Source: Kosakonia arachidis
GTDB taxonomy: Bacteria; Pseudomonadota; Gammaproteobacteria; Enterobacterales; Enterobacteriaceae
Reading direction: 5' to 3'
DNA: 64,000 bases
Assembly (NCBI RefSeq): GCF_900116535.1
Contig: NZ_FPAU01000003.1
Coordinates: 560,403-624,402, forward strand
Shown: positions 20,884 to 33,042 of the stretch, piece by piece
Numbering within the stretch: the stretch's first letter is position 1
Layout of the letters: every line of letters starts with the position of its first letter
Notes under the pieces: generated by a model
What the model was told of the DNA's origin: nothing
The model's input: the letters and a program-made list of their open reading frames with translations, nothing else
The model's database searches: none
Program-made: the position numbers and the translations under genes

Positions 20884-21825
20884 ATGATGGAAAATTTTAA
20901 ACACACAACGGTGCTGCTGGATGAGGCCGTTAATGGCCTGAATATTCGTCCGGATGGCATCTACATCGATGGCACTTTTGGTCGCGGTGGTCACTCGCGC
21001 CTGATCCTCTCCCATTTGGGGGCGGAAGGACGCCTGTTGGCGATCGATCGCGATCCGCAGGCAATTGCTGTAGCCCAAACCATTGATGATCGCCGCTTCT
21101 CCATCATTCATGGACCTTTCTCTGCGCTTGCTGATTATGTTAGCGAGCGCGAACTTGTTGGCAAGATCGACGGTATCCTTCTCGATCTTGGTGTCTCTTC
21201 ACCGCAGCTTGACGATCCTGAGCGTGGCTTCTCCTTTATGCGCGATGGCCCGCTCGATATGCGGATGGATCCCACTCGCGGCCAGTCTGCTGCAGAATGG
21301 TTGCAAACAGCCGAAGAGGCGGATATCGCCTGGGTGCTGAAAACCTTTGGCGAGGAGCGTTTTGCTAAACGTATCGCGCGCGCCATTGTAGAGCGTAACC
21401 GCCTCAACCCAATGACCCGCACTAAAGAGCTGGCTGAAGTCGTTGCGGCGGCAACACCGATCAAAGATAAGTTCAAACATCCCGCGACCCGTACCTTCCA
21501 GGCGGTGCGCATTTGGGTAAACAGTGAACTGGAGGAAATAGAGCTGGCGCTAAAAAACTCGCTCGGCGTGCTTGCCCCGGGAGGGCGGCTTTCGATAATC
21601 AGCTTCCATTCTCTGGAAGATCGCATTGTGAAACGCTTCATGCGTGAGCAAAGCCGCGGCCCGCAGGTTCCTGCCGGGCTGCCGATGACCGAAGAGCAAC
21701 TCAGGAAACTGGGTGGCCGTCAGTTGCGAGCCTTAGGAAAGTTGATGCCGGGTGAAGAAGAAGTGGCTGAAAACCCACGTGCCCGTAGTTCAGTTCTGCG
21801 CATTGCAGAGAGGACGAACGCATGA
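20884..21825 (+). CDS. rsmH: 16S rRNA m4C1402 methyltransferase RsmH
   Basis: Methylates N4 of C1402 in the 16S rRNA decoding site using S-adenosylmethionine; also known as MraW. The protein has 313 residues from ATG 20884. The SAM-binding motif is [14 protein letters not shown] (about 31–44), with [15 protein letters not shown] at about 101–115 and a C-terminal [14 protein letters not shown] motif. An ATG one codon earlier (20881) overlaps the mraZ stop and is also possible. It overlaps ftsL by four bases. Confidence 0.95.
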   Translation: MMENFKHTTVLLDEAVNGLNIRPDGIYIDGTFGRGGHSRLILSHLGAEGRLLAIDRDPQAIAVAQTIDDRRFSIIHGPFSALADYVSERELVGKIDGILLDLGVSSPQLDDPERGFSFMRDGPLDMRMDPTRGQSAAEWLQTAEEADIAWVLKTFGEERFAKRIARAIVERNRLNPMTRTKELAEVVAAATPIKDKFKHPATRTFQAVRIWVNSELEEIELALKNSLGVLAPGGRLSIISFHSLEDRIVKRFMREQSRGPQVPAGLPMTEEQLRKLGGRQLRALGKLMPGEEEVAENPRARSSVLRIAERTNA

Positions 21826-22187
21826 TCGGCAGAGTGACAGAAACCCTAAGCAAAGTGAAAGGATCGTTAGGAAGCAACGAGCGCCATGCCTTGCCTGGCG
21901 TGATCGGCGACGATCTTTTGCGATTTGGGAAACTGCCACTCTGTCTGTTCATTTGCATCATTATGACGGCAGTGACGGTTGTCACTACCTCTCACCACAC
22001 ACGTTTATTAACCGCGCAGCGCGAACAACTGGTGCTCGAGCGCGACGCGCTGGATATCGAATGGCGCAACCTGATTCTTGAAGAGAATGCGCTCGGCGAT
22101 CACAGCCGGGTTGAACGGATTGCGACGGAAAAGCTGCAAATGCAGCACGTAGATCCCTCTCAGGAAAATATCGTAGTGCAGAAATAG
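21822..22187 (+). CDS. ftsL: cell division protein FtsL
   Basis: Bitopic inner membrane protein that joins FtsB and FtsQ and licenses FtsWI at the division site. It has 121 residues: a cytoplasmic N-terminus of about 37 residues, one membrane segment [19 protein letters not shown] (about 38–57), then a periplasmic leucine-zipper-like coiled coil ([18 protein letters not shown]). The ATG overlaps the rsmH stop (ATGA). The length equals E. coli and the sequence is nearly identical. Confidence 0.97.
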   Translation: MIGRVTETLSKVKGSLGSNERHALPGVIGDDLLRFGKLPLCLFICIIMTAVTVVTTSHHTRLLTAQREQLVLERDALDIEWRNLILEENALGDHSRVERIATEKLQMQHVDPSQENIVVQK

Positions 22188-22212
22188 AAATGAATAAGGA
22201 ATTACGCGACGC

Positions 22213-23979
22213 ATGAAAGCAGCGGTGAAAACGCTTAAACCGAAACGCCAGGAAGAACAGGCCAACTTTGTGAGTTGGCGTTTTGCGTTGCTTTGCGGTT
22301 GCATCCTTCTGGCGATGGCGTTTCTGCTTGGACGGGTCGCCTGGCTGCAAGTTATCAATCCTGAGATGCTGGTGCGTGAAGGGGATATGCGTTCTCTACG
22401 CGTGCAGGAAGTCGCAACGTCGCGTGGAATGATTACCGACCGATCCGGGCGTCCACTGGCAGTCAGCGTGCCGGTGAAAGCGATTTGGGCCGATCCAAAA
22501 GAGTTACATGATGCTGGCGGCGTCACGCTGGATAACCGCTGGAAAGCGCTCTCTGACGCGCTGAACATGCCACTGGATCAGTTGGCTTCCCGTATTAACG
22601 CCAACCCGAAGATGCGTTTTATCTATCTGGCGCGTCAGGTCAACCCCGATCTCGGCGATTACATTAAAAAACTCAAGTTGCCGGGGATTCATCTGCGTGA
22701 AGAATCCCGGCGTTACTACCCTTCCGGAGAAGTGACCGCTCACCTTATCGGTTTTACTAACGTAGATAGTCAGGGGATCGAAGGTGTTGAGAAGAGCTTT
22801 GACAAATGGCTTACCGGTCAACCTGGCGAACGTATTGTGCGTAAAGATCGCTACGGGCGTGTAATAGAAGATATTTCTTCCACCGACAGCCAGGCAGCGC
22901 ATAACCTGGCGCTGAGTATTGATGAACGCTTGCAGGCGCTGGTTTATCGCGAGCTGAATAACGCAGTGGCGTTTAACAAGGCAGAATCAGGAAGCGCAGT
23001 GCTGGTCGATGTTAACACTGGCGAAGTGTTGGCGATGGCCAACAGCCCTTCCTACAACCCGAACAACTTCACCGGTACGTCGAAAGATGCAATGCGTAAC
23101 CGCGCGATCACTGACGTTTTTGAACCGGGTTCAACGGTGAAACCGATGGTGGTAATGACCGCACTGCAGCGCGGTGTCGTCACACCTAATACCGTGCTGA
23201 ATACCGTTCCTTACCGAATTAACGGTCACGAAATCAAAGACGTGGCGCGCTACAGCGAATTGACCCTTACCGGGGTGCTACAAAAGTCGAGTAACGTCGG
23301 TGTTTCGAAGTTGGCGTTAGCGATGCCCTCCTCAGCGTTAGTAGATACTTACTCACGGTTTGGACTGGGAAAAACGACCAATTTGGGGATGGTCGGGGAA
23401 CGCAGTGGCTTATTTCCTCAAAAACAACGGTGGTCTGACATAGAGAGGGCCACCTTCTCTTTCGGCTATGGGCTAATGGTAACGCCGTTACAGTTAGCGC
23501 GAGTCTACGCAACGATTGGCAGTTACGGTATCTACCGTCCGCTGTCGATTACCAAAGTTGACCCGCCCGTGCCGGGTGAGCGCATTTTCAATGAGTCTAT
23601 CGTGCGCACAGTGGTGCATATGATGGAGAGCGTTGCGCTACCGGGCGGTGGGGGGGTGAAAGCAGCCATCAAAGGCTATCGCATTGCTATCAAAACCGGG
23701 ACGGCGAAAAAAGTCGGCCCGGATGGTCGTTATATCAACAAATATATTGCTTACACCGCTGGCGTCGCGCCTGCCAGCCGCCCGCGCTTTGCGCTGGTGG
23801 TGGTGATTAACGATCCGCAAGCGGGTAAATACTACGGTGGTGCCGTGTCCGCACCGGTCTTCGGTGCCATCATGGGCGGCGTTCTGCGCACCATGAACAT
23901 TGAGCCGGACGCGCTGACCACGGGCGAAAAAAGTGAGTTTGTAATTAATCAAGGCGAGGGTACAGGTGGCAGATCGTAA
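22213..23979 (+). CDS. ftsI: septal peptidoglycan transpeptidase FtsI (PBP3)
   Basis: Crosslinks septal peptidoglycan; target of aztreonam and other beta-lactams. It has 588 residues: a membrane anchor at about 24–40, a pedestal domain, then the transpeptidase with active-site S307 in STVK (307–310), SSN at 359–361 and KTGT near 494–497. All catalytic motifs are intact. It lies 25 bases after ftsL and overlaps murE by 14 bases. Partner glycosyltransferase FtsW is encoded downstream in the same cluster. Confidence 0.98.
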   Translation: MKAAVKTLKPKRQEEQANFVSWRFALLCGCILLAMAFLLGRVAWLQVINPEMLVREGDMRSLRVQEVATSRGMITDRSGRPLAVSVPVKAIWADPKELHDAGGVTLDNRWKALSDALNMPLDQLASRINANPKMRFIYLARQVNPDLGDYIKKLKLPGIHLREESRRYYPSGEVTAHLIGFTNVDSQGIEGVEKSFDKWLTGQPGERIVRKDRYGRVIEDISSTDSQAAHNLALSIDERLQALVYRELNNAVAFNKAESGSAVLVDVNTGEVLAMANSPSYNPNNFTGTSKDAMRNRAITDVFEPGSTVKPMVVMTALQRGVVTPNTVLNTVPYRINGHEIKDVARYSELTLTGVLQKSSNVGVSKLALAMPSSALVDTYSRFGLGKTTNLGMVGERSGLFPQKQRWSDIERATFSFGYGLMVTPLQLARVYATIGSYGIYRPLSITKVDPPVPGERIFNESIVRTVVHMMESVALPGGGGVKAAIKGYRIAIKTGTAKKVGPDGRYINKYIAYTAGVAPASRPRFALVVVINDPQAGKYYGGAVSAPVFGAIMGGVLRTMNIEPDALTTGEKSEFVINQGEGTGGRS

Positions 23980-25453
23980 TTTGCGCGACCTTCTCGCTCC
24001 GTGGGTGCCAGGCGCACCGGAGCGAGCACTGCGGGAGATGACACTCGACAGCCGTGCGGCTGCATCGGGCGATCTCTTTGTGGCGGTGGTCGGTCATCAG
24101 GCGGACGGGCGTCGATATATCCCGCAGGCGATTGCGCAAGGTGTTGCTGCCATTATTGCTGAAGCGAAAGACGAAGCAAATGACGGTGAAATTCGTGAAA
24201 TGCACGGCGTTCCAGTCATTTACCTCAGCCAGTTGAATGAGCGCCTTTCCGCGCTGGCGGGCCGTTTTTACGGCGAGCCATCCGAACAATTGCGCCTGAT
24301 AGGTGTAACCGGTACCAACGGCAAAACAACGACCACGCAGTTGCTGGCGCAGTGGAGCCAATTGGTGGGCGAAACCAGCGCCGTAATGGGTACGGTTGGA
24401 AATGGTCTGCTGGGTAAAGTTATCCCGACGGAAAATACCACTGGCTCTGCGGTTGATGTTCAGCATGTGATTGCAGGGTTGGTTGCGCAGAAAGCGACGT
24501 TTGCCGCGATGGAAGTCTCTTCCCACGGTCTGGTGCAGCATCGCGTCGCGGCGCTGAAGTTTGCCGCTGGCGTATTTACCAATCTAAGCCGCGATCATCT
24601 CGATTATCACGGTGATATGGTGCATTACGAAGCAGCGAAATGGCTGCTGTTCTCCTCTCACCACTACGGGCAGGCAATTATCAATGCCGACGACGAAGTC
24701 GGCCGCCGCTGGCTAGCGAATCTGCCGGATGCGGTTGCGGTATCAATGGAAGACCATATCAACCCGGATTGTCACGGCCGCTGGCTTAAGGCTACCGGCG
24801 TGGAATACCACGATAGTGGCGCGACTATTCGTTTTGACTCTTCATGGGGTCAAGGTGAAATCGAAAGCCGTCTGATGGGCGCCTTTAACGTCAGTAACCT
24901 GCTGCTGGCGCTGGCCACGCTGCTGGCGTTGGGGTATCCGTTAGGCGATTTGCTGAAAACCGCTTCACAGTTGCAGCCGGTTTGTGGACGAATGGAAGTA
25001 TTTAGTGCGCCGGGTAAACCGACGGTGGTAGTGGATTATGCCCATACGCCAGATGCGCTGGAAAAAGCCTTACAGGCTGTACGCCTGCACTGCACTGGTC
25101 AACTGTGGTGTGTGTTTGGTTGCGGCGGCGATCGCGATAAAGGTAAACGCCCGCTTATGGGCGCAATTGCCGAGCAGTTCGCCGATGTGTCGGTGGTGAC
25201 GGACGATAACCCGCGCACCGAAGAGCCGCGCGCGATTATCAACGATATTCTCGCCGGTATGCTGGATGCGGGACGCGCGCATGTGGTCGAAGGCCGTGCG
25301 GAAGCCGTGACTAACACCATTATGCAGGCGAAAGAGAATGATGTAGTTCTGCTGGCTGGCAAAGGCCATGAAGATTATCAGATTGTCGGGACGCAACGGC
25401 TGGATTACTCCGATCGTGTCACCGCGGCACGTTTGCTGGGGGTAGTGGCATGA
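23966..25453 (+). CDS. murE: UDP-MurNAc-L-Ala-D-Glu:meso-DAP ligase MurE
   Basis: Adds meso-diaminopimelate to the peptidoglycan precursor in the cytoplasm, using ATP. It has 495 residues with the Mur ligase P-loop GTNGKTT at 116–122, substrate region SSHGLVQHR, and the DNPR motif (about 413–417) that in this family selects meso-DAP over lysine. The start is GTG 23966, 14 bases inside the end of ftsI, as in E. coli. It overlaps murF by four bases. Confidence 0.97.
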   Translation: MADRNLRDLLAPWVPGAPERALREMTLDSRAAASGDLFVAVVGHQADGRRYIPQAIAQGVAAIIAEAKDEANDGEIREMHGVPVIYLSQLNERLSALAGRFYGEPSEQLRLIGVTGTNGKTTTTQLLAQWSQLVGETSAVMGTVGNGLLGKVIPTENTTGSAVDVQHVIAGLVAQKATFAAMEVSSHGLVQHRVAALKFAAGVFTNLSRDHLDYHGDMVHYEAAKWLLFSSHHYGQAIINADDEVGRRWLANLPDAVAVSMEDHINPDCHGRWLKATGVEYHDSGATIRFDSSWGQGEIESRLMGAFNVSNLLLALATLLALGYPLGDLLKTASQLQPVCGRMEVFSAPGKPTVVVDYAHTPDALEKALQAVRLHCTGQLWCVFGCGGDRDKGKRPLMGAIAEQFADVSVVTDDNPRTEEPRAIINDILAGMLDAGRAHVVEGRAEAVTNTIMQAKENDVVLLAGKGHEDYQIVGTQRLDYSDRVTAARLLGVVA

Positions 25454-26808
25454 TTAGCGTAACCCTCAGCCAACTGGCCGGCATTCTGCGCGGTGAGTTG
25501 CACGGTCAGAATGTGACGATTGATGCAGTAACCAGCGATACCCGCAAACTCACGCCGGGCTGCTTGTTTGTGGCGCTGAAAGGCGAGCGCTTCGACGCTC
25601 ATGATTTTGCCGATCAAGCCAAAGCGGGTGGCGCTGGTGCGCTGTTGGTTAGTCGTAAGCTGGACTGCGATCTGCCGCAACTGCTGGTGAAAGACACTCG
25701 CCAGGCGTTCGGCGAGCTGGGTGCCTGGGTACGTCAGCAGGTGCCGACGCGTGTGGTGGCGTTAACCGGTTCTTCCGGTAAAACCTCGGTGAAAGAGATG
25801 ACGGCCGCAATTCTGAGTGAATGTGGCAACACGCTTTATACCGCAGGGAACCTTAACAACGACATCGGCGTGCCGATGACACTCCTGCGCTTAACCAAAG
25901 AACATCAATACGCAGTGATTGAGCTGGGCGCGAATCACCAGGGGGAAATCGCCTGGACCGTCGGGCTTACCCGTCCGGAAGCGGCTCTGGTTAATAACCT
26001 GGCGGCAGCACACCTGGAAGGTTTCGGATCGCTTGCGGGCGTGGCCAAAGCTAAAGGTGAAATCTACACCGGCTTGCCTGCCAACGGTGTGGCAATCATG
26101 AATGCTGACAATAATGACTGGCTGAACTGGCAGAGCATTATTGGCGATCGCAAAGTGTGGCGTTTCTCACCAAATGCGGTGAACAGTGATTTTACGGCTA
26201 CCAACATTCATGTGACCTCTCACGGGACTGAGTTCACGCTGCAAACCCCAATGGGTAATGTGGATGTGACGCTACCATTGCCGGGACGACACAATATTGC
26301 CAATGCGCTGGCCGCGACCTCGCTGGCGATGGCGGTGGGCACCAGCCTGGCGGCAGTGAAAAAAGGGTTGGCAAACCTGAAAGCGGTGCCGGGGCGTCTG
26401 TTTCCGGTACAACTTGGCGAAAATAAACTGCTGCTCGATGACACATATAACGCCAACGTTGGTTCAATGACCGCCGCCGTGCATGTGCTGGCGGAAATGC
26501 CGGGCTACCGGGTGATGGTGGTGGGTGATATGGCAGAGTTAGGCGATGAGAGCGAAGCTTGCCATATTCAGGTGGGTGAAGCGGCGAAAGGCCTCGCCAT
26601 CGATAAAGTTCTGAGTGTCGGTAAGCTGAGCAAGGCTCTGAGCACAGCCAGTGGTGTTGGCGAACATTTTAACAATAAAGCGGCAGTAGTGGCGCGTTTG
26701 AAGGCGCTGATTGCAGAACAGCAGATTATTACCATTTTGGTAAAAGGTTCACGTAGTTCCGCCATGGAAGAGGTGGTTCGCGAATTACAGGAGAATGGAA
26801 CATGTTAG
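25450..26808 (+). CDS. murF: UDP-MurNAc-tripeptide D-Ala-D-Ala ligase MurF
   Basis: Adds the D-Ala-D-Ala dipeptide to complete UDP-MurNAc-pentapeptide. The 452 residues include an N-terminal UDP-binding domain, P-loop LTGSSGKTS at about 105–113, the Mur ligase central domain and a C-terminal domain with [12 protein letters not shown] at about 334–345. It overlaps murE by four bases and mraY by seven, so translation is probably coupled. Confidence 0.97.
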   Translation: MISVTLSQLAGILRGELHGQNVTIDAVTSDTRKLTPGCLFVALKGERFDAHDFADQAKAGGAGALLVSRKLDCDLPQLLVKDTRQAFGELGAWVRQQVPTRVVALTGSSGKTSVKEMTAAILSECGNTLYTAGNLNNDIGVPMTLLRLTKEHQYAVIELGANHQGEIAWTVGLTRPEAALVNNLAAAHLEGFGSLAGVAKAKGEIYTGLPANGVAIMNADNNDWLNWQSIIGDRKVWRFSPNAVNSDFTATNIHVTSHGTEFTLQTPMGNVDVTLPLPGRHNIANALAATSLAMAVGTSLAAVKKGLANLKAVPGRLFPVQLGENKLLLDDTYNANVGSMTAAVHVLAEMPGYRVMVVGDMAELGDESEACHIQVGEAAKGLAIDKVLSVGKLSKALSTASGVGEHFNNKAAVVARLKALIAEQQIITILVKGSRSSAMEEVVRELQENGTC

Positions 26809-27884
26809 TGTGGCTGGCCGAACATCTGGTCAAATATTATTCCGGCTTTAACGTCTTTTCCTATCTGACGTTTCGCGCCATTGTCAGCCTGCTGACCGCG
26901 CTCTTCATCTCTCTGTGGATGGGGCCGCGCATGATTGCCCGTCTGCAAAAACTCTCCTTCGGCCAGGTTGTGCGTAATGACGGTCCTGAGTCGCATTTTA
27001 GTAAACGCGGTACGCCAACGATGGGGGGAATTATGATCCTCACGGCAATCGTGGTTTCCGTACTGCTATGGGCTTATCCCTCTAACCCGTATGTCTGGTG
27101 TGTGCTGTTTGTACTGGTAGGTTATGGGGCGATTGGTTTTGTTGACGACTACCGCAAAGTGGTGCGTAAAGATACCAAAGGCCTGATTGCTCGCTGGAAA
27201 TATTTCTGGATGTCACTGATTGCGCTGGGCGTTGCGTTTGCGCTTTACCTCGCGGGGAAAGATACGCCAGCGACAGAACTGGTGGTGCCGTTCTTTAAAG
27301 ATGTGATGCCGCAACTAGGCATTTTCTACATTCTGCTGGCCTACTTTGTGATTGTAGGTACCGGCAACGCCGTTAACCTGACGGACGGTCTCGATGGTCT
27401 GGCGATTATGCCTACGGTGTTTGTCGCTGCGGGCTTTGCGCTGGTGGCCTGGGCTACCGGTAACATGAATTTTGCTAATTACCTGCATATTCCTTATCTG
27501 CGTCACGCGGGCGAGCTGGTGATCGTCTGCACGGCGATTGTCGGTGCCGGGTTGGGCTTTTTGTGGTTCAACACTTATCCGGCACAGGTCTTCATGGGGG
27601 ATGTGGGTTCACTGGCTCTCGGCGGCGCGTTGGGGATTATCGCTGTGCTGCTGCGCCAGGAGTTTTTGCTGGTGATTATGGGCGGGGTGTTCGTGGTGGA
27701 AACCCTGTCGGTGATTTTGCAGGTGGGGTCGTTTAAATTGCGTGGCCAGCGTATTTTCCGCATGGCACCGATTCACCATCACTATGAACTGAAAGGCTGG
27801 CCAGAACCACGCGTGATCGTGCGTTTCTGGATTATTTCGCTGATGCTGGTGCTGATTGGCCTGGCAACGCTGAAGGTACGTTAA
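26802..27884 (+). CDS. mraY: phospho-MurNAc-pentapeptide translocase MraY
   Basis: Transfers phospho-MurNAc-pentapeptide to undecaprenyl phosphate to make lipid I in the inner membrane. It has 360 residues with about ten membrane segments. The catalytic acidic motif FVDDYRKV lies at about 113–120, with [10 protein letters not shown] at about 190–199 and the His-rich loop [13 protein letters not shown] at about 322–334. It starts inside the end of murF and is followed two bases later by murD. Confidence 0.97.
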   Translation: MLVWLAEHLVKYYSGFNVFSYLTFRAIVSLLTALFISLWMGPRMIARLQKLSFGQVVRNDGPESHFSKRGTPTMGGIMILTAIVVSVLLWAYPSNPYVWCVLFVLVGYGAIGFVDDYRKVVRKDTKGLIARWKYFWMSLIALGVAFALYLAGKDTPATELVVPFFKDVMPQLGIFYILLAYFVIVGTGNAVNLTDGLDGLAIMPTVFVAAGFALVAWATGNMNFANYLHIPYLRHAGELVIVCTAIVGAGLGFLWFNTYPAQVFMGDVGSLALGGALGIIAVLLRQEFLLVIMGGVFVVETLSVILQVGSFKLRGQRIFRMAPIHHHYELKGWPEPRVIVRFWIISLMLVLIGLATLKVR

Positions 27885-27886
27885 TC

Positions 27887-29203
27887 ATGGCAGATTACCA
27901 GGGTAAAAAAGTCGTCATTATCGGTCTCGGGCTGACAGGCCTTTCCTGCGTTGACTTTTTCCTCGCGCGCGGCGTTACGCCATACGTTATGGACACGCGC
28001 GTTTCGCCACCAGGGCTCGATAAGTTGCCAGAGGCGGTAGAGCGCCATCTTGGTAGTCTCAATGATGACTGGTTGCTGGCGGCTGACCTGATTGTCGCAA
28101 GCCCCGGCGTCGCACTGGCTCATCCTTCTCTGAGCGCGGCAGCCGATGCTGGCGTTGAGATTGTCGGTGATATCGAACTCTTCTGCCGCGAAGCGCAAGC
28201 GCCAGTCATTGCGATTACCGGTTCAAACGGTAAAAGCACCGTCACCAAACTGGTGGGCGAAATGGCCGAAGCGGCAGGCGTTAATGTGGGCGTTGGCGGC
28301 AATATTGGCCTGCCTGCGCTGATGTTGCTTGATGACGCTCGCGAACTCTATGTGCTGGAGCTTTCCAGCTTCCAACTGGAAACCACTTTCAGCCTGCACG
28401 CTGCTGCTGCAACCATCCTGAACGTGACGGAAGATCATATGGATCGTTATCCGTTCGGGTTGCAACAGTATCGCGCCGCAAAACTGCGCGTTTACGAAAA
28501 TGCGAAAGTCTGTGTGGTAAATGCGGACGACGCGCTGACTATGCCGGTACGGGGTGCCGATGAGCGCTGCGTGAGCTTCGGCGTTGACGTAGGCGACTAT
28601 CACCTGAACCGCCAACAGGGCGAGACCTGGCTGCGTGTAAAAGGTGAAAAGGTTCTGAATGTTAAAGAGATGAAGCTGAGCGGCCAGCACAACTATACCA
28701 ACGCACTGGCGGCGCTGGCGCTGGCGGATGCCGTGGGTTTACCGCGGGCCAGCAGCCTGAAGGCACTGACAACCTTTACCGGACTGGCGCACCGCTTCCA
28801 GTTGGCGCTGGATCATAACGGCGTACGCTGGATTAATGACTCAAAAGCGACCAATGTCGGCAGCACTGAGGCGGCGCTGAACGGTTTGCAGGTTGACGGT
28901 ACGCTGCACCTTCTGTTGGGCGGGCACGGTAAATCTGCCGATTTCTCACCGCTGAAGCGCTATCTCGGCGGTGATCGTATTCGTCTTTATTGCTTTGGTC
29001 GCGATGGTGGCGAGCTGGCGGATTTACGTCCGGAAATCGCCGATCAGGTAGAAACGATGGAAGAGGCGATGCGTCTGATCGCCACGCGTGTACAGCCGGG
29101 CGATATGGTGTTGCTGTCACCTGCCTGCGCCAGCCTCGATCAGTTCAAGAATTTCGAACAACGGGGTGATGTCTTTACCCGTTTGGCGCAGGAGTTAGGC
29201 TGA
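27887..29203 (+). CDS. murD: UDP-MurNAc-L-alanine:D-glutamate ligase MurD
   Basis: Adds D-glutamate to UDP-MurNAc-L-Ala using ATP. It has 438 residues with the UDP-binding start [15 protein letters not shown]-loop TGSNGKST at 111–118 and the typical Mur ligase motif EDHMDRY near 182–188. Its TGA overlaps the ftsW ATG by one base. Length as in E. coli. Confidence 0.97.
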   Translation: MADYQGKKVVIIGLGLTGLSCVDFFLARGVTPYVMDTRVSPPGLDKLPEAVERHLGSLNDDWLLAADLIVASPGVALAHPSLSAAADAGVEIVGDIELFCREAQAPVIAITGSNGKSTVTKLVGEMAEAAGVNVGVGGNIGLPALMLLDDARELYVLELSSFQLETTFSLHAAAATILNVTEDHMDRYPFGLQQYRAAKLRVYENAKVCVVNADDALTMPVRGADERCVSFGVDVGDYHLNRQQGETWLRVKGEKVLNVKEMKLSGQHNYTNALAALALADAVGLPRASSLKALTTFTGLAHRFQLALDHNGVRWINDSKATNVGSTEAALNGLQVDGTLHLLLGGHGKSADFSPLKRYLGGDRIRLYCFGRDGGELADLRPEIADQVETMEEAMRLIATRVQPGDMVLLSPACASLDQFKNFEQRGDVFTRLAQELG

Positions 29204-30444
29204 TGCGTTTAACGCTCCCACGCCCGAGAATGCCGCGCCTGCCGGGATTTAGCCTCCTGGCATGGTTATTTACGGCATTGAAGGGCTGGGTTATGGGATC
29301 ACGGCAAAAAGATTCCGACAGCCTGGTGATGTACGACCGCACGCTATTGTGGTTGACGCTGGGCCTGGCAGCGATCGGTTTCATTATGGTGACTTCGGCC
29401 TCGATGCCGGTAGGGCAACGCCTGACGGATGATCCTTTCTTCTTTGCCAAGCGTCATGCGCTGTATCTGTTCCTGGCGTTTTGTATGTCGATGATCACGC
29501 TGCGTTTGCCAATGGATTTTTGGCAGAAATACAGCTCGGCGATGTTGATCGCCGCGATCATTATGCTGCTGGTGGTATTGGTCGTGGGGAGTTCGATCAA
29601 CGGGGCCTCTCGCTGGATCGATCTCGGTGTCATGCGCTTCCAGCCAGCGGAGTTCACCAAGCTGTCGCTGTTCTGTTACCTGGCTAACTACCTGGTGCGT
29701 AAGGTAGATGAAGTGCGTAATAACCTGCGCGGCTTCCTCAAACCGATGGGCGTGATTCTGGTGTTGGCGGTTCTGTTGCTGGCACAGCCAGACCTCGGTA
29801 CGGTGGTGGTGCTGTTTATCACCACACTGTCGATGTTGTTCCTCGCTGGGGCGAAACTGTGGCAGTTCATTGCCATCATCGGTATGGGAATTTCAGCGGT
29901 AGTGCTGCTGATCCTCGCCGAGCCGTATCGTATTCGCCGCGTAACGTCTTTCTGGAACCCATGGGAAGATCCCTTTGGTAGCGGTTATCAGTTAACGCAG
30001 TCGTTGATGGCATTTGGTCGCGGTGAGTTATGGGGCCAGGGGCTTGGAAACTCGATACAGAAGCTGGAGTATCTGCCTGAAGCACATACGGACTTTATCT
30101 TCTCCATTATCGGGGAGGAACTGGGTTATATCGGTGTGGTAGTGGCACTTTTAATGGTATTCTTCGTCGCTTTCCGCGCCATGTCTATCGGGCGAAAAGC
30201 GCTGGAAATTGATCATCGTTTCTCTGGTTTCCTGGCCTGCTCAATTGGTATCTGGTTTAGCTTCCAGGCTCTGGTTAACGTCGGTGCGGCGGCAGGCATG
30301 CTGCCGACCAAGGGGTTGACTCTGCCGCTTATCAGTTACGGTGGTTCCAGCTTACTGATTATGTCAGTGGCGATTACGCTACTGCTACGCATAGATTATG
30401 AAACGCGTCTGGAAAAAGCTCAGGCGTTTACACGAGGTTTGTGA
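29203..30444 (+). CDS. ftsW: septal peptidoglycan glycosyltransferase FtsW
   Basis: SEDS-family polymerase that makes septal glycan strands together with FtsI. It has 413 residues and about ten membrane segments; the SEDS signature ([25 protein letters not shown]) lies at about 259–283, including the Asp-containing extracellular region nearby. The ending AFTRGL is one residue shorter than the E. coli end and differs in sequence. It overlaps both murD and murG by one base. Confidence 0.96.
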   Translation: MRLTLPRPRMPRLPGFSLLAWLFTALKGWVMGSRQKDSDSLVMYDRTLLWLTLGLAAIGFIMVTSASMPVGQRLTDDPFFFAKRHALYLFLAFCMSMITLRLPMDFWQKYSSAMLIAAIIMLLVVLVVGSSINGASRWIDLGVMRFQPAEFTKLSLFCYLANYLVRKVDEVRNNLRGFLKPMGVILVLAVLLLAQPDLGTVVVLFITTLSMLFLAGAKLWQFIAIIGMGISAVVLLILAEPYRIRRVTSFWNPWEDPFGSGYQLTQSLMAFGRGELWGQGLGNSIQKLEYLPEAHTDFIFSIIGEELGYIGVVVALLMVFFVAFRAMSIGRKALEIDHRFSGFLACSIGIWFSFQALVNVGAAAGMLPTKGLTLPLISYGGSSLLIMSVAITLLLRIDYETRLEKAQAFTRGL

Positions 30445-31511
30445 TGAGTGGTCAACCAAAGCGGTTAATGGTGATGGCGGGCGGTACCGGCGGGCATGTC
30501 TTCCCCGGGCTGGCGGTTGCACACCATTTGATGGATCAGGGCTGGCAAGTGCGCTGGCTCGGAACCGCCGATCGCATGGAGGCCGATCTGGTGCCCAAAC
30601 ACGGTATCGAGATCGATTTTATCCGTATTTCCGGCCTGCGAGGCAAAGGGATCAAAGCGCAGTTGATGGCCCCGGTGCGTATTTTTAATGCCTGGCGTCA
30701 GGCTCGTGCCATCATGCAGCGCTTTAAGCCGGATGTGGTGCTGGGAATGGGCGGTTATGTTTCTGGCCCAGGCGGGCTGGCTGCCTGGTCGCTCGGTATT
30801 CCGGTAGTGCTCCATGAGCAGAACGGAATTGCTGGGTTAACCAATAAATGGCTGGCGAAAATCGCTACCAAAGTGATGCAGGCATTTCCCGGCGCGTTTC
30901 CAAAAGCGGAAGTCGTTGGAAACCCGGTGCGCGTTGATGTGCTGGCATTGCCACTACCTCAGGAGCGTTTACCGGGCCGCGAAGGGCCGGTTCGCGTGCT
31001 GGTCGTTGGTGGCTCCCAGGGTGCGCGCGTGCTGAACCAGACAATGCCGCAGGTCGCGGCGAAACTGGGCAATGCTGTCACTATCTGGCATCAGAGTGGC
31101 AAAGGCGCGCAACAGGATGTTGAGCAGGCGTATGCTGCCGCGGGCGAACCGCAGCATAAAGTGACGGAATTTATTGACGATATGGCGCAAGCCTACGCGT
31201 GGGCAGATGTGGTGGTGTGCCGTTCAGGTGCACTGACGGTCAGCGAAATTGCAGCCGCAGGTTTACCGGCGCTGTTTGTGCCTTTCCAGCACAAAGATCG
31301 TCAGCAGTACTGGAATGCATTACCGCTGGAAAAAGCGGGCGCCGCGAAGATCCTCGAACAGCCGCAGTTCACCGTTGATGCGGTAGCCGCGACGCTGGCG
31401 GGCTGGGATCGCGAAGCATTACTGGCGATGGCGGAACGTGCGCGTGCGGCGGCCATCCCGGATGCCACCGAACGAGTGGCGAATGAAGTCAGCCTGGCAG
31501 CTCAGGCGTAA
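30444..31511 (+). CDS. murG: lipid II synthase MurG
   Basis: Peripheral membrane GT-B glycosyltransferase that adds GlcNAc to lipid I. It has 355 residues from ATG 30444; a GTG one codon earlier is rejected because the ATG overlaps the ftsW stop and fits the family. The G-rich loop [10 protein letters not shown] is at 13–22, HEQNG near 125, [11 protein letters not shown] near 190 and the UDP-GlcNAc-binding [19 protein letters not shown] near 258–276. murC follows after 55 bases. Confidence 0.97.
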   Translation: MSGQPKRLMVMAGGTGGHVFPGLAVAHHLMDQGWQVRWLGTADRMEADLVPKHGIEIDFIRISGLRGKGIKAQLMAPVRIFNAWRQARAIMQRFKPDVVLGMGGYVSGPGGLAAWSLGIPVVLHEQNGIAGLTNKWLAKIATKVMQAFPGAFPKAEVVGNPVRVDVLALPLPQERLPGREGPVRVLVVGGSQGARVLNQTMPQVAAKLGNAVTIWHQSGKGAQQDVEQAYAAAGEPQHKVTEFIDDMAQAYAWADVVVCRSGALTVSEIAAAGLPALFVPFQHKDRQQYWNALPLEKAGAAKILEQPQFTVDAVAATLAGWDREALLAMAERARAAAIPDATERVANEVSLAAQA

Positions 31512-31566
31512 ATACTGGCGGCGCATTGGCGTCGCGCAAATTTAAGTAGTCGATGGCGTTTAGAGA

Positions 31567-33042
31567 ATGAATACACAAGAACTGGCGAAACTGCGTTCAA
31601 TCGTGCCCGAGATGCGACGTGTCCGGCACATTCACTTTGTCGGCATTGGCGGTGCTGGCATGGGCGGTATTGCCGAAGTGCTGGCCAATGAAGGCTACCA
31701 GATTAGTGGTTCCGACCTGGCGCCAAACCCGGTGACCCAGCAACTGGCGTCGCTCGGTGCCACTATTTATTTCAATCATCGTCCGGAAAATGTGAGCGAT
31801 GCCAGTGTTGTTGTTGTCTCCAGCGCTATTTCTGCCGATAACCCTGAAATTGTCGCGGCGCATGAAGCACGTATTCCGGTTATCCGTCGCGCGGAGATGC
31901 TGGCTGAACTGATGCGTTTCCGTCATGGCATCGCGATTGCCGGTACACATGGTAAAACGACCACGACAGCGATGGTGGCCAGTATTTATGCAGAAGCCGG
32001 GCTGGACCCGACTTTTGTTAACGGTGGTCTGGTGAAAGCTGCCGGGGTGCATGCGCGTCTGGGACACAGCCGTTACCTGATTGCAGAAGCTGATGAAAGT
32101 GACGCTTCCTTCCTGCATCTGCAACCGATGGTAGCGATTGTCACCAATATCGAAGCCGATCACATGGATACTTACCATGGTGACTTCGAGAATTTAAAAA
32201 CAACGTTTATCAATTTTCTGCACAACCTGCCGTTCTACGGCCGTGCGGTAATGTGTGTGGACGATCCGGTTATCCGCGAATTGCTGCCGCGTGTAGGACG
32301 TCAGACGACAACGTACGGATTTAGCGATGATGCGGATATTCGGGTAGAAAATTATCGCCAGGTCGGGCCACAGGGGCACTTCACTTTGGTGCGTCAGGAT
32401 AAACCGGAACTGCGTGTCACGCTGAATGCGCCTGGCCGTCACAATGCGCTGAACGCGGCGGCGGCGGTAGCAGTAGCGACAGAAGAGGGGATCGAAGATG
32501 AAGCGATCCTTCGTGCGCTGGAAAGTTTCCAGGGTACCGGTCGCCGTTTTGATTTCCTTGGCGAATTCCCGCTGGAAGCTGTGAATGGCAAAAGCGGTAC
32601 TGCCATGCTGGTAGATGACTATGGCCATCACCCGACGGAAGTGGATGCCACGATTAAAGCAGCGCGCGCGGGCTGGCCGGATAAAAACCTGGTCATGCTG
32701 TTTCAGCCGCACCGTTTTACCCGTACTCGCGACTTGTACGACGATTTCGCCAATGTGTTGATGCAGGTTGATTCCCTGCTGATGCTGGAGGTTTATCCGG
32801 CTGGCGAAGCAGCTATCCCGGGCGCTGATAGCCGTTCGCTATGCCGTACTATTCGCGGACGTGGCAAAATTGATCCGATCCTTGTGTCCGATCCGGCACA
32901 GGTTGCGGCAATGCTGGCACCGGTACTGACCGGTAATGACTTGATCCTGATTCAGGGCGCAGGGAATATCGGCAAAATCGCCCGTAGCCTGGCTGAGTGC
33001 AAACTGAAACCGCAGAGCACAGAGGAGGAGCGCCGTGGCTGA
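31567..33042 (+). CDS. murC: UDP-MurNAc:L-alanine ligase MurC
   Basis: First amino-acid-adding ligase of peptidoglycan synthesis. It has 491 residues: a Rossmann start [17 protein letters not shown] at 23–39, P-loop GTHGKTTT at 126–133, [12 protein letters not shown] at about 174–185, and a C-terminal domain with [10 protein letters not shown] at about 351–360. It overlaps ddlB by eight bases. The start ATG 31567 follows TTTAGAGA. Confidence 0.97.
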   Translation: MNTQELAKLRSIVPEMRRVRHIHFVGIGGAGMGGIAEVLANEGYQISGSDLAPNPVTQQLASLGATIYFNHRPENVSDASVVVVSSAISADNPEIVAAHEARIPVIRRAEMLAELMRFRHGIAIAGTHGKTTTTAMVASIYAEAGLDPTFVNGGLVKAAGVHARLGHSRYLIAEADESDASFLHLQPMVAIVTNIEADHMDTYHGDFENLKTTFINFLHNLPFYGRAVMCVDDPVIRELLPRVGRQTTTYGFSDDADIRVENYRQVGPQGHFTLVRQDKPELRVTLNAPGRHNALNAAAAVAVATEEGIEDEAILRALESFQGTGRRFDFLGEFPLEAVNGKSGTAMLVDDYGHHPTEVDATIKAARAGWPDKNLVMLFQPHRFTRTRDLYDDFANVLMQVDSLLMLEVYPAGEAAIPGADSRSLCRTIRGRGKIDPILVSDPAQVAAMLAPVLTGNDLILIQGAGNIGKIARSLAECKLKPQSTEEERRG